Shown: positions 7,399 to 17,872, counted from the first letter of the stretch. The stretch: DNA of 64,000 nt from an uncultured Oscillospiraceae bacterium (GCA_949935795.1 CATLFX010000005.1:21570-85569), one strand, 5' to 3'. Notes: generated from the sequence alone by a model not told the origin. Numbers and translations are program-made.

Positions 7399-8064
7399 AT
7401 GCCGCTCCAACCCGAGAATTATCCCGCGAAAAGCCCTCTGATTGCCGAGGAGCTGGAGGGCCAGCTGAGCCAGCTGTTATCCAAGCTGTCCGCCCCCGTC
7501 GCCCTGGTGTGCGTGCTGGACCAGGGGGAAAAGAGCGGCGAGATGGCCGCATTTGTGAACCACATCGCGGGGCTGTCCCCCCAGCTGTCCTGCAAGTTTC
7601 TCTCCCCCGGCGAGGACCCTGCCGTGGACCAGGCGGTGGACGCCTCCCTTCTGCCCGCCACCGGCATCTATACGGAGGCCGGGTTTGGCCGGATGGCGTT
7701 TCACGGCATCCCCGGCGGCAAGGAGATCACCGGCTTCGCCGGGGCCCTGCTCAACGCAGGGAACGCCGCCAAGCCGCTGGACAAGCCCACCTTAAAGGAC
7801 ATCGGCAAGATCAAGAAGCCGGTGAGCATCCAGGTGTGCGTGTCCCTGGCCTGCCACCACTGCGCCCAGCTGGTAATGAGCGCCCAGCGGGTGGCCTGGG
7901 AGAACCCCCTGGTCACCGCCCACATGATCGACGCCAACCTCTATCCCGAGCTGGTGAAGCAGTACCAGATTCAGCGGGTGCCGCTGACGGTGCTCAACGG
8001 GGACCAGACCGTCCCCGGCGGCAAGACCATGGCAGAGCTGACCACCCTGCTGGCCAAGCTGTAA
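7399..8064 (+). CDS. Stand-alone AhpF N-terminal-domain-like redox protein
   Basis: 221 aa: two consecutive thioredoxin-like folds, with the redox pair C152-HH-C155 in SLACHHCAQLV and a cis-Pro segment QRVPLTVLNG. This is the layout of the N-terminal domain of the flavoprotein AhpF, which passes electrons to AhpC. The FAD/NADH domains are missing, so a separate thioredoxin-reductase-like flavoprotein elsewhere must reduce it. AAAGGAGGAG precedes the ATG. It forms an operon with ahpC and is followed by a terminator. Confidence 0.82.
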   Translation: MPLQPENYPAKSPLIAEELEGQLSQLLSKLSAPVALVCVLDQGEKSGEMAAFVNHIAGLSPQLSCKFLSPGEDPAVDQAVDASLLPATGIYTEAGFGRMAFHGIPGGKEITGFAGALLNAGNAAKPLDKPTLKDIGKIKKPVSIQVCVSLACHHCAQLVMSAQRVAWENPLVTAHMIDANLYPELVKQYQIQRVPLTVLNGDQTVPGGKTMAELTTLLAKL

Positions 8065-8085
8065 AAATTACTCTCTGGCATATCG

Positions 8086-8125
8086 CTCCGCCGGAAGGCT
8101 TTCGGGTTTTCCGGCGGAGTTTTTT
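8086..8125 (+). terminator. Terminator of the ahpC operon
   Basis: CTCCGCCGGAA and TTCCGGCGGAG form the stem, followed by six T. Confidence 0.88.
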
Positions 8126-8197
8126 GGCAATTGTTGCAAATCGGCTGGTTGTTTTTTGTAGGAACTGTCGAAATTTACATATGATTCCCAAAAAATG

Positions 8198-8226
8198 TTG
8201 ATTTTCTTTTGCATATATGGTAAATT
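8198..8226 (+). promoter_or_regulatory. Promoter of the TetR gene (AT-rich)
   Basis: TTGATT (8198-8203), 17 bp, TAAATT (8221-8226). An overlapping alternative is TTGCAT (8209) with TACAAT (8233). The surrounding 8130-8260 is markedly AT-rich. Confidence 0.55.
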
Positions 8227-8310
8227 ACAAAATACAATATGGTATATCGTGTGGCTTTTCGGTGAGTTTGCCGACACAAGCTGCTTCAACAATGTGAATA
8301 GATGAGCCTT

Positions 8311-8375
8311 TGAGACGAGCGCTGCAGGGTCTGGACAGCGGGAAACCGCTTCTAATAGTCCTGCGCTCTTTTTTT
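8311..8375 (+). promoter_or_regulatory. Structured leader / attenuator before the TetR gene
   Basis: GAGCGC (8317) and CAGG (8325) pair with CCTGCGCTC (8360-8368), which runs straight into seven T, a factor-independent terminator located inside the 5' leader. A small inner hairpin AGCGG-GAAA-CCGCT is enclosed. A second hairpin (GCGGCAGCGCGCCGC, near 8405-8420) lies just before the AGGAGG. The arrangement suggests premature termination control or a short RNA. I could not assign it to a known riboswitch class. Confidence 0.5.
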
Positions 8376-8442
8376 AGTCTTATCGGGAGACGGAGCTCGG
8401 GTGCGCGGCAGCGCGCCGCGAATTTAGGAGGAATGTGCCACA

Positions 8443-9000
8443 ATGTGCAGCAACACGAAGCAGAAAATTGCCCTATCCCTGAAGCAGCTGATGAGCGAAC
8501 GCCCCCTGAGCAAGATCACCGTCCAGGACCTGATGGAGAGCGCCCAGATGAAGCGGCAGAGCTTCTACTACCATTTTCAGGACATTTACGATGTATTGGC
8601 CTGGATCTGCGAACGCCAGCTGGGGGCCCCCCTCCGGGACGACCCCGAGCCGGACTTTGAGACCTGGTGCATCCGGCTCATCACCCTGATGGACGAGGAC
8701 AGGGCCTTCTACCGGCGGGTGCTGCTGGCGGGCAGCCCGGAGATCGTGCGGGACTTCTGCGAGGGGCTCACCCGCCCCCGGGTGTCCCGCCTGCTGTTCC
8801 AGACCGACGACCCCCGGACCCTCTCCAAACAGCGGGCCTTCGCCGTGGACTTCTGCGCCAAGGCCCTCACCAGCTACTTCGTGGAGCTGTGCTCCTCCCG
8901 GAAGCCCCTGGACTGGGCGGAGGTGCGCTGCTGCCTGGGCGGGCTGCTGGAGGTGCTGCGCCCCGCGGAGGAACTGTGCGTACAGGTCCAGGCGGGCTGA
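8443..9000 (+). CDS. TetR-family regulator (DhaS-like)
   Basis: 185 aa. The N-terminal HTH is KITVQDLMESAQMKRQSFYYHF, the classic TetR recognition segment. The C-terminal half is alpha-helical, of the type seen in dihydroxyacetone-kinase regulators (DhaS) and related proteins. AGGAGGA lies ten bases before the ATG. Its place between the ahp operon and glpK, a few kilobases from dhaKLM, suggests glycerol or dihydroxyacetone control. The perfect palindrome ATTTGTACAAAT at 9030-9041 just downstream is a possible binding site. The regulon is inference. Confidence 0.75.
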   Translation: MCSNTKQKIALSLKQLMSERPLSKITVQDLMESAQMKRQSFYYHFQDIYDVLAWICERQLGAPLRDDPEPDFETWCIRLITLMDEDRAFYRRVLLAGSPEIVRDFCEGLTRPRVSRLLFQTDDPRTLSKQRAFAVDFCAKALTSYFVELCSSRKPLDWAEVRCCLGGLLEVLRPAEELCVQVQAG

Positions 9001-9029
9001 GGATTTCCAGCCCTTGACACCCCTTGACG

Positions 9030-9041
9030 ATTTGTACAAAT
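9030..9041. promoter_or_regulatory. Palindrome upstream of glpK
   Basis: ATTTGTACAAAT is a perfect 12-bp inverted repeat in the AT-rich gap between the TetR gene and glpK; candidate operator. Confidence 0.35.
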
Positions 9042-9121
9042 TCTCACTGGCTTCAAAATTAAAATTATAAAATTCATACAATCCCTTCAGGTTGTCGAAT
9101 GCTTTTTCCCCAGCGGCCTGT

Positions 9122-9200
9122 TATAATGGTTGTCAGCATAAGAGCCCTCCGTCCGAGCGACGCCCGGTAAGGGGGCTGGCAGGAGCGAACGGCCTGCTTT
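9122..9200 (+). promoter_or_regulatory. glpK -10 element and hairpin leader (candidate GlpP target)
   Basis: TATAAT at 9122-9127 has no good -35, so it may need an activator. The leader then holds two stems: AGCCC (9143) with GGGCT (ending 9177), and GCAGG (9179-9183) with CCTGC (9193-9197) followed by TTT. GlpP regulates such leaders in Bacillus; that link here is inference. Confidence 0.45.
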
Positions 9201-9224
9201 CAACATAAGGATGTCAATTTATAA

Positions 9225-10733
<1,509 letters not shown>

Positions 10734-10785
10734 TTACCGGCCGCCTGCGGCCTGATGCCGCACATCCCTGATTGTTTCCCGTATC

Positions 10786-10826
10786 TGTCCCCTGGGGCGG
10801 GCCCCCTGCGGCCCGCCCTGGGATAG
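10786..10826 (+). other. Intercistronic hairpin glpK-glpF
   Basis: GGGCGGGCC and GGCCCGCCC form a GC-rich stem without a T run between the two genes. It may set relative mRNA levels. Confidence 0.5.
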
Positions 10827-10851
10827 AGAATAAAAGAGGAGGTTTCTGTTT

Positions 10852-11562
10852 ATGTTACCGTACATCGCTGAGTTCCTGGGCACCATGATGCTCATCCTTT
10901 TGGGTGACGGCGTGGTCGCCAACGTCACCCTGAACAAGTCCGGCATGAAGGGCGCCGGCTCCATCCAGATCACCCTGGCCTGGGGCCTTGCCGTCATGGT
11001 TCCCGCGTTCATCTTCGGCGCGGCTTCCGGCGCCAGCTTCAACCCCGCCCTGACCATCGCCCTGGCCGTTGACGGCTCTGTGGGCTGGAATACCGTCCCC
11101 GGCTACATCGTGGCCCAGTTCGCTGGCGCGTTTGTGGGCGCCTGCCTGGTCTACATTCTGTTCAAGGATCAGTTCGACGCCACTGAGGACCCCGGCGCCA
11201 AGCTGGGCGTGTTCTCCTGCGGCCCCTCCGTCCCCAATATGCCCCTGAACTTCCTGGCTGAGGTGGTTGCCACCTTCGTGCTGGTGTTCTCCATCAAGGG
11301 CATCGGCAACGTTCCCGGTCTGGTTTCCGGCGTTGACAAACTGTTCGTGTTTGCCATCATCGTGTCCTGCGGCATGTCCCTGGGCGGCCTGACTGGCTAC
11401 GCCATGAACCCTGCCCGTGACATTGGCCCCCGTATCGCCCACCAGCTGCTCCCCATCAAGGGTAAGGGCGACTCCAATTGGCCCTATGCCGTCGTCACCC
11501 TGCTGGGCCCCATCGTGGGCGCCATCATCGCCGTGCTGCTGTACAAGGTCATTCCCTGGTAA
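10852..11562 (+). CDS. Glycerol facilitator GlpF (aquaglyceroporin)
   Basis: 236 aa, six membrane segments plus two half-helices. The two NPA boxes are ASFNPALTIA (N64-P65-A66) and YAMNPARDIGPR; the Asp after the second box is the mark of glycerol-conducting members. It allows passive uptake of glycerol, trapped by GlpK. GAGGAGG precedes the ATG. Confidence 0.95.
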   Translation: MLPYIAEFLGTMMLILLGDGVVANVTLNKSGMKGAGSIQITLAWGLAVMVPAFIFGAASGASFNPALTIALAVDGSVGWNTVPGYIVAQFAGAFVGACLVYILFKDQFDATEDPGAKLGVFSCGPSVPNMPLNFLAEVVATFVLVFSIKGIGNVPGLVSGVDKLFVFAIIVSCGMSLGGLTGYAMNPARDIGPRIAHQLLPIKGKGDSNWPYAVVTLLGPIVGAIIAVLLYKVIPW

Positions 11563-11634
11563 TCAGTCATTTCTGTAAAGGCCCTGCGGGACCCAATAAT
11601 CCTGGTCTCTCATGCTGAGTGATGAGAACGCTGT

Positions 11635-11696
11635 GAGCCGGGCAGCCCTGGTTCCTCCCCTGAGCAGGGGAGGAACCGGACCGGGCTGCCCGGCTC
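11635..11696. terminator. Large terminator hairpin after glpF
   Basis: A 14-bp outer stem (GAGCCGGGCAGCCC) and an inner GGTTCCTCCCC / GGGGAGGAACC stem. Transcription of the next operon must restart or read through. Confidence 0.8.
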
Positions 11697-11746
11697 TTAT
11701 CATCTAAAATTTGGCAAAAATTAGGCACAAAAGGAGTGAAACCTGC

Positions 11747-13177
11747 ATGGTTGATATCGTCATTATCGGCGCGGGCGTGTCCGGCTGCGCCATCGCCCGG
11801 GAGCTGTCCCGGTACAAGGCGGACGTGCTGGTGCTGGAGCGGGAGGAGGACGTGTGCTGCGGCACCACCAAGGCCAACAGCGCCATCGTCCACGCGGGCT
11901 ACGACGCCGCCAACGGGTCCCTGATGGCCAAGCTGAACGTGGCGGGCAGCCTGCTCATGCCCGAGCTGGCCCGGGAGCTGAATTTCGCCTACGAGCAGAA
12001 CGGCTCTCTGGTGGTCATGATGAGCGAAGAGGACCGCCCCGCCCTGAACAAGCTGTACGCCAACGGCGTGGCCAACGGCGTGGAGGGCCTGCGCATTGTG
12101 GAGCGGGACGAGCTGGCGGAGATGGAGCCCAACATCAGCGACGAGGCCGTGGCGGCGCTGTACGCCCCCACCGGCGGCATCGTGTGCCCCTTCGGGCTGA
12201 CTTTCGCCCTGGCGGAGAACGCCGCCCACAACGGGGTGAAGTTCCAGTTTGACAGCGAGGTCACCAACATCGAGAAGATCGACGGCGGCTGGAAGGTGTC
12301 TACCGTCAAGGGCGACGTGGAGGCCAAGGTGGTGGTCAACGCGGCGGGCCTGTACTCCGACAAGCTTCACAACATGGTGGCCGACGACAACATGACCATC
12401 ATCCCCCGCCGGGGCGACTACTTCCTGCTGGACCACACCACCCAGGGCTTTGTGCACAACACCATCTTCCAGCTCCCCGGCAAGTACGGCAAGGGCGTGC
12501 TGGTGGCCCCCACCGTCCACGGTAACACCATCGTGGGCCCGACGGCCATCGACATCGAGGACAAGGAGGGCACCAACACCACCCAGGCCGGTCTGGACGA
12601 CGTGCGGGCCAAGTGCGGCATGGCCGTGAAGAACGTGCCCCTGCGCCAGACCATCACCAGCTTTGCGGGCCTGCGCGCCCATGAGGCCCGCCATGAGTTC
12701 TTCATCGGCGAGATCAAGCCCGGCTTCGTGGACTGCGCCGCCATTGAGTCCCCCGGCCTGTCCTCCTCCCCGGCCATCGGCCGCATGGTGGCGGGCATCG
12801 TGAAGGACATCCTGGGCCTGGAGGTGGACCTCTCCTTCGACCCGCGCCGCAAGGGCATCCTGGACCCCAAGGGGCTGGACGACGAGGCCCATGCCGCCCT
12901 CATCAAGGAGAATCCCGCCTACGGCACCGTCATCTGCCGCTGCGAGACCGTCACCGAGGGCGAGATCATCGACGCCATCCACCGCGTGCCCGGGGCCCGC
13001 AGCGTGGACGGGGTGAAGCGCCGTGTCCGGGCCGGTATGGGCCGGTGCCAGGGCGGCTTCTGCTCCCCCAGGGTCATGGAGATCCTGGCCCGGGAGCTGG
13101 GCGTGGACCAGAGCGAGATCACTAAGTCCGGCGCTGGGTCCAAGCTGATCGTGGGCGTCAACAAGGACGCCATTTGA
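11747..13177 (+). CDS. FAD-dependent glycerol-3-phosphate dehydrogenase-like protein with BFD [2Fe-2S] domain
   Basis: 476 aa. The N-terminal FAD-binding Rossmann motif is VIIGAGVSGCAIAREL, followed by a DAO-type oxidase fold to about residue 365 that includes GTTKANSAIVHAGYD. A C-terminal BFD-like domain has the four Cys of a [2Fe-2S] cluster (CRCETV ... GRCQGGFC). The start is MVDIV, with AAAGGAG upstream. Members beside glpK, an FAD/NAD oxidoreductase and DUF1667 are annotated as anaerobic G3P dehydrogenase subunits (GlpA-like). The likely reaction is G3P to dihydroxyacetone phosphate. First gene of the three-gene set. Confidence 0.85.
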   Translation: MVDIVIIGAGVSGCAIARELSRYKADVLVLEREEDVCCGTTKANSAIVHAGYDAANGSLMAKLNVAGSLLMPELARELNFAYEQNGSLVVMMSEEDRPALNKLYANGVANGVEGLRIVERDELAEMEPNISDEAVAALYAPTGGIVCPFGLTFALAENAAHNGVKFQFDSEVTNIEKIDGGWKVSTVKGDVEAKVVVNAAGLYSDKLHNMVADDNMTIIPRRGDYFLLDHTTQGFVHNTIFQLPGKYGKGVLVAPTVHGNTIVGPTAIDIEDKEGTNTTQAGLDDVRAKCGMAVKNVPLRQTITSFAGLRAHEARHEFFIGEIKPGFVDCAAIESPGLSSSPAIGRMVAGIVKDILGLEVDLSFDPRRKGILDPKGLDDEAHAALIKENPAYGTVICRCETVTEGEIIDAIHRVPGARSVDGVKRRVRAGMGRCQGGFCSPRVMEILARELGVDQSEITKSGAGSKLIVGVNKDAI

Positions 13178-13190
13178 GGAGGGCTGAACC

Positions 13191-14456
13191 ATGAGAGAAT
13201 ATGATCTTGTTATCATCGGCGGCGGCCCTGCCGGGTTAGCTGCGGCTGTCGCCGCCCACGAGGCGGGGCTGAAGGATATCCTGATCCTGGAGCGTGACAA
13301 CGAGCTGGGCGGCATCCTGAACCAGTGCATCCACAACGGCTTCGGCCTGCACACCTTCAAGGAGGAGCTCACCGGCCCCGAGTACGCCGGGCGCTTCATC
13401 GAGCAGGTGAAGAAGCTGGACATCCCCTATAAGCTGAACACCATGGTGCTGGACCTGGCGGCGGACAAGACCGTCACCGCCATGAACCGGCAGGACGGGC
13501 TGTTCCAGCTCCATCCCAAGGCGGTCATCCTGGCCATGGGCTGCCGGGAGCGTCCCCGGGGCGCGCTGAACATCCCCGGTTACCGTCCCGCCGGCATCTT
13601 CACCGCCGGCACCGCCCAGCGTCTGGTGAACATGGAGGGCTATATGCCCGGCCGCAAGGTGGTCATCCTGGGCTCCGGCGACATCGGCCTCATCATGGCC
13701 CGCCGCATGACCCTGGAGGGGGCCAAGGTCCAGGTGGTGGCTGAGCTCATGCCCTACTCCGGCGGCCTGAAGCGGAACATCGTCCAGTGCCTGGACGACT
13801 ACGGCATCCCCCTGAAGCTGAGCCACACCGTGGTGGACATCGAGGGCAAGAAGCGCGTCGAGGCCGTCACCATCGCCCAGGTGGACGAGAAGAACCGGCC
13901 CATCCCCGGCACCGAGGAGCGCTATGAGTGCGACACCCTGCTGCTGTCCTGCGGCCTCATTCCCGAAAACGAGCTGAGCCGCTCCGCCGGGGTGGACATC
14001 AACCCCATCACCAACGGCCCCACCGTCAACGAGAGCCTGGAGACCAGCATCCCCGGCGTGTTTGCCGCGGGCAACGTGCTCCACGTCCACGACCTGGTGG
14101 ATTACGTCTCCGAGGAGGCGGGAGCCGCCGGCCGCCACGCCGCCGACTACATCGCCGCCGGGTGCAAAACTGAGGACCACAAGGCCCTGCCCGTCAAGTG
14201 CGAGAACGGCGTGCGCTACACCGTGCCCGTGGCCATCCGGCCCGACGCCGCCGGGGACACCGTCACCCTGCGGTTCCGCGTGGGCAACGTGTACAAGGAC
14301 AAGAAAGTGGCGGTGTACGCGGGGGATACCTGCATCTTCAGCCGCAAGCGCCCGGTGCTGGCCCCCGGCGAGATGGAGACGGTCATTCTCAAGACCAGCC
14401 TGCTGAAGGACCATCCCGAGGCCCAAGGCATCACCGTGACTTTGGAGGAGGCGTAA
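13191..14456 (+). CDS. FAD/NAD(P)-binding oxidoreductase of the GlpA-DUF1667 set
   Basis: 421 aa, pyridine-nucleotide-disulfide oxidoreductase fold. The FAD motif VIIGGGPAGLAAAVAA is at the N terminus, the NAD(P) motif VVILGSGDIGLIMARRM near residue 160, and a C-terminal FAD contact near VFAAGNVLHVHD. The conserved GGILNQCIHNGFG holds a Cys by the flavin. It probably passes electrons from the G3P-oxidising partner to NAD or another carrier. It starts 13 bases after the previous gene. Confidence 0.82.
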   Translation: MREYDLVIIGGGPAGLAAAVAAHEAGLKDILILERDNELGGILNQCIHNGFGLHTFKEELTGPEYAGRFIEQVKKLDIPYKLNTMVLDLAADKTVTAMNRQDGLFQLHPKAVILAMGCRERPRGALNIPGYRPAGIFTAGTAQRLVNMEGYMPGRKVVILGSGDIGLIMARRMTLEGAKVQVVAELMPYSGGLKRNIVQCLDDYGIPLKLSHTVVDIEGKKRVEAVTIAQVDEKNRPIPGTEERYECDTLLLSCGLIPENELSRSAGVDINPITNGPTVNESLETSIPGVFAAGNVLHVHDLVDYVSEEAGAAGRHAADYIAAGCKTEDHKALPVKCENGVRYTVPVAIRPDAAGDTVTLRFRVGNVYKDKKVAVYAGDTCIFSRKRPVLAPGEMETVILKTSLLKDHPEAQGITVTLEEA

Positions 14457-14460
14457 GAAG

Positions 14461-14829
14461 ATGGAAGAGAAGAACCTGATCTGCATCAACTGCCCGCTGG
14501 GCTGCCCGCTCACCGTGACCATGGAGGGCGGCGAGGTCAAGACCGTCACCGGCAACACCTGCCCCCGGGGCGAGGCCTACGCCAAGAAGGAGCTGACCAA
14601 CCCCACCCGCATCGTCACCAGCACGGTGAAGGTGAAGGGCGGCAAGCTGGCCATGGCCTCCGTCAAGACCGCCAACGACATCCCCAAGGGCAAGATCTTC
14701 GACTGCGTGAAGGCCATCCAGGACATCGAGCTGGAGGCCCCCGTGGCCATCGGCCAGGTGGTGCTGGCCGACGTGTGCGGCACCGGGGTGGACATCGTGG
14801 CCACCAAGAACGTGCCCGCCAAGGGCTGA
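14461..14829 (+). CDS. DUF1667 Cys-rich redox partner
   Basis: 122 aa. CINCPLGCPLTV and CPRGEAYAK hold four cysteines in the pattern of the DUF1667 family (COG3862), a probable iron-sulfur or zinc protein found with the two upstream oxidoreductases. It starts four bases after the preceding stop, so the three genes are translationally linked. A GlpC-like electron-transfer role is inferred. Confidence 0.85.
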   Translation: MEEKNLICINCPLGCPLTVTMEGGEVKTVTGNTCPRGEAYAKKELTNPTRIVTSTVKVKGGKLAMASVKTANDIPKGKIFDCVKAIQDIELEAPVAIGQVVLADVCGTGVDIVATKNVPAKG

Positions 14830-14859
14830 CCCTTCCCCCTGGGACCTAAACCAAAACCT

Positions 14860-14904
14860 GAGAGAACCGGCGCGGTGTTAAATCGCGCCGGTTCTCTCAT
14901 TTTT
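14860..14904 (+). terminator. Terminator of the glp redox operon
   Basis: A 15-bp perfect stem (GAGAGAACCGGCGCG) followed by ATTTTT. Confidence 0.92.
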
Positions 14905-14926
14905 GGCACGTTTCGCACGCCTTGGG

Positions 14927-14955
14927 TTGATTTGACAGAAAAAACATGCTATAAT
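14927..14955 (+). promoter_or_regulatory. Promoter of the envelope cluster
   Basis: TTGATT (14927-14932), 17 bp, TATAAT (14950-14955). Confidence 0.78.
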
Positions 14956-15028
14956 AAAAAATTAATTAGCGGCCCGATCCGCCCCGGCCCACGGGGTGCT
15001 CTCCTTCGGGCGAAAAGAGGGAAACCGT

Positions 15029-16426
15029 ATGAGGAAACTGCAAAATTGGCTCGCTGTTCTGCTGTCCGTCCTGCTGGCCGCGTCGCTGACCGCCCCGGCG
15101 GCGGCGGCCCCGGCCCGCGACGCCCCTGTCATGCTCATCCCCCAGGACACGGGAACCCATGCCAAGTACATGGACGGCAGCAGCGGGTGGTTCCGCCCGG
15201 AGCAGGACGTGACCCGGGCGGAGCTGGCCCAGATGCTGTCCGCGGTGACGGCGGACGCGCCCTCCACCGCCCCCGCCTTCTATGACGTGCCCTGGGACGC
15301 CTGGTACGCCCCCGCGGTTCAAAAGGCGGCGGGGCTGGGGCTGATGTCCGGCGCGGACGGGGCCTTCCGGCCCAACGATTCCGCCACCCGGGCCGAGTGC
15401 GCCGCCGCCCTGGCCCTGCTGCTCCCCTACGACGCCTGGAGCGGCGCGCAGACCTTCCCCGACGTACCCACCGGCCACTGGGCCTATCTGTCCATCGCCC
15501 GCACGGCGGCCTACGGGCTGTTCCGGGGGGACGGCACAGGGCTGTTCCACCCCGACGACGGATTGAAGCGGTGCGAGGCGGCGGCGGTGTTTAACCGCCT
15601 GCTGGGCCGCACCCCTGACGCCTCTTATCTGTCCCACCACACCGGCCTGTCCTCCTTCCCCGACGTCCCCGCCGCCCACTGGGCCTACGCGGATATCATG
15701 GAGGCCGCCGTCACCCACCAGTGCTCCAACTGGCTGGGACGGGAAATCTGGATTTCGGCGGACGCTCCCGCCCCGGCACAGCCCGCTCTCCCCGAAGAGC
15801 CCGCCCTTCCCGCCGTGCCTGAGCCGGTGCAGGCCGCCGCTCCTGAGCAGCCCTCCGGCATCACCCTGCCTGACGGCCCCCAGCGCGTCAACGGGCGGCT
15901 GTACTGGTATGTCGGCGGGGAGCCCGTCCGCAGTCAGAGCGTCAGCGGCCTGTTCTTTGACGAAAACGGCTGCTACACCACCGGGAACGCCGAACTGGAC
16001 GAGAAGCTCAACGCCATCGTGGAGGAGCTCACCGACGACTCCATGACCCGGGACCAGAAGCTGCGGGTGCTGTTCAACTATGTCCGGGACAACTTCAAAT
16101 ACCTGAAACGCCCCCTGATCTCCAAGGGCCAGACGGGCTGGGAGCCGGAGTACGCTTTGTTCTTCCTGAACAACGGCAAGGGCAACTGCTACAGCTTTTC
16201 CGCAACCTACTGCCTGCTGTGCCGGGAGCTGGGCCTGCCCGCGTACACCGTGGTGGGCAGCGCCCTGAACAGCCCCCACGGCTGGGTGGAGATCGTGCTG
16301 GACGGGTCGGTGTACATGTTTGACACCCAGCTGGAGTGGCGCTATCTTCACGACTGGGGCAAGAGCGGCTACGACTTTTTCAAAATGTCCCCCGACCGCA
16401 CCCCCGTCCAGTACACCTGGTCCTGA
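15029..16426 (+). CDS. SLH-domain transglutaminase-like protein (secreted)
   Basis: 465 aa. A signal peptide (1-28, AAAA-AP) is followed by three SLH repeats to about residue 235 (for example FPDVPTGHWAYLSIA), a Pro/Ala-rich linker, and a transglutaminase-like domain from about 330. The catalytic triad is readable: Cys in GKGNCYSFSATYC, His in SPHGWVEI, Asp in MFDTQLEW. It probably acts as a wall-attached peptidase or cross-linking enzyme. The ATG giving MRKLQ has AAAAGAGGG before it. First gene of a same-strand run reaching 21646. Confidence 0.87.
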   Translation: MRKLQNWLAVLLSVLLAASLTAPAAAAPARDAPVMLIPQDTGTHAKYMDGSSGWFRPEQDVTRAELAQMLSAVTADAPSTAPAFYDVPWDAWYAPAVQKAAGLGLMSGADGAFRPNDSATRAECAAALALLLPYDAWSGAQTFPDVPTGHWAYLSIARTAAYGLFRGDGTGLFHPDDGLKRCEAAAVFNRLLGRTPDASYLSHHTGLSSFPDVPAAHWAYADIMEAAVTHQCSNWLGREIWISADAPAPAQPALPEEPALPAVPEPVQAAAPEQPSGITLPDGPQRVNGRLYWYVGGEPVRSQSVSGLFFDENGCYTTGNAELDEKLNAIVEELTDDSMTRDQKLRVLFNYVRDNFKYLKRPLISKGQTGWEPEYALFFLNNGKGNCYSFSATYCLLCRELGLPAYTVVGSALNSPHGWVEIVLDGSVYMFDTQLEWRYLHDWGKSGYDFFKMSPDRTPVQYTWS

Positions 16427-16454
16427 CAAAGTCCATGGGGGATGAGAGAGAGAA

Positions 16455-17861
16455 ATGGTTTTTGGTTCACCCATCTTTTTGTTCTGGTTTCTGCCCGTCA
16501 CTTACATCGTCTACCGCCTCCTGCCCGGCATGCGGACCCGCAACGGCTGGCTGGCCCTGGCCAGCCTGGTGTTCTACTCCTTCGGCCAGCCGGTGTACCT
16601 GCCCCTGCTGCTGGCCAGCGCGGGAATGAACTACCTCTTCGGCCTGCTGATGATGTCGGTTGGCCGGGGAAAGCGTTGGCCCGCGGTTTTGGCCGTACTG
16701 GGCAACCTGCTCCTGCTGGGCGCGTTTAAGTACCTGGATTTTTTCACCGCCATTCTGAACGGCCTGTTCAGGCTGTCCCTGCCTCTGCCGGGGCTGACCC
16801 TGCCCATCGGCATCTCCTTTTTCACCTTCCAGGGGCTGAGCTACGCCCTGGACGTCCGCCGGGACCCGGACTCCGGGACCAAGAGCCTGGGCAAGCTGAT
16901 GCTGTACATCTCCTTCTTTCCTCAGCTCATCGCGGGCCCCATCATCAAGTACCACGACGTGGCCCGGCAGATCGACAGCCGGACAATCACCCCAGAGCTC
17001 ACCCTGACGGGGCTGCGGCGGTTCATCGAGGGCTTCGCCAAAAAGCTGCTGCTGGCCAACACCGCCGGGCGGGCGGCGGACGCCGTGTTTGCCCTCACCG
17101 CCGGGGAGCTGGACCTGCGGCTGGCCTGGCTGGGGGCGGTGTGCTACACCTTACAGATCTATTTTGACTTCAGCGGCTACAGCGATATGGCCATTGGCCT
17201 GGGGCGGATGTTCGGATTCTCCTTCCAGGAGAATTTCAACCTGCCCTATGTCTCCAAGTCCGTCAAGGAGTTCTGGCGGCGGTGGCACATCTCCCTGTCC
17301 TCCTGGTTCCGGGACTACCTGTACATCCCCCTGGGCGGGAACCGGAAGGGCAAGGCCCGGACCATGTGGAACAAATTTGTGGTGTTTTTCTCCACCGGCC
17401 TGTGGCACGGGGCCAACTGGACCTTCGTGCTGTGGGGGCTGTGGCACGGGCTGTTCGCCGCCCTGGAGGACGCCAATGTGATTCCAAAACGTCTACGGGA
17501 GTCCGTTTTCTCCCATCTGTATACCATGCTGGTGGTGATTCTGGGTTTTACCCTGTTCCGGGCGGACAGCCTGTCCGCCGCCGGGGTCATGTTCACCCAG
17601 ATGTTCGCCGGGTTTGACTTCACCCCGGCCCACACCCTCACCCTCATCTCCCTGCTGGACCGGCGGACGGTGTTTTTCCTTTTCGCGGCGGTGCTGCTGG
17701 CCCTGGGCCTGCCCCAGCGGCTGACGGCGCGTCTCTCCAGGCCGGTGCCGGAGACCGCCCGCCAGTGGGCGCGGGCCGCCGCCTGCGCCGCGCTGTTCGC
17801 GGCGTGCGTCCTCAACCTGTCCAGCGCCTCCTTCAACCCCTTCATCTATTTCCAATTCTGA
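16455..17861 (+). CDS. MBOAT-family O-acyltransferase (AlgI/DltB-like)
   Basis: 468 aa with ten or more membrane helices. The signature KEFWRRWHISLSSWFRDYLY and the invariant His in GLWHGANWTFVLWG identify a membrane-bound O-acyltransferase of the AlgI group. Such proteins move acetyl groups across the membrane to acylate extracellular polysaccharide. A DHHW/AlgJ-type partner follows 11 bases later, the standard two-component layout. The polymer acylated here cannot be read from the sequence. Confidence 0.92.
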   Translation: MVFGSPIFLFWFLPVTYIVYRLLPGMRTRNGWLALASLVFYSFGQPVYLPLLLASAGMNYLFGLLMMSVGRGKRWPAVLAVLGNLLLLGAFKYLDFFTAILNGLFRLSLPLPGLTLPIGISFFTFQGLSYALDVRRDPDSGTKSLGKLMLYISFFPQLIAGPIIKYHDVARQIDSRTITPELTLTGLRRFIEGFAKKLLLANTAGRAADAVFALTAGELDLRLAWLGAVCYTLQIYFDFSGYSDMAIGLGRMFGFSFQENFNLPYVSKSVKEFWRRWHISLSSWFRDYLYIPLGGNRKGKARTMWNKFVVFFSTGLWHGANWTFVLWGLWHGLFAALEDANVIPKRLRESVFSHLYTMLVVILGFTLFRADSLSAAGVMFTQMFAGFDFTPAHTLTLISLLDRRTVFFLFAAVLLALGLPQRLTARLSRPVPETARQWARAAACAALFAACVLNLSSASFNPFIYFQF

Positions 17862-17872
17862 GAGGCGGCCCT

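Noticed and set aside
9143..9200. Known metabolite riboswitch before glpK
   Set aside because: Only two short stems are visible and no conserved aptamer sequence; a GlpP-type protein target is the simpler reading.
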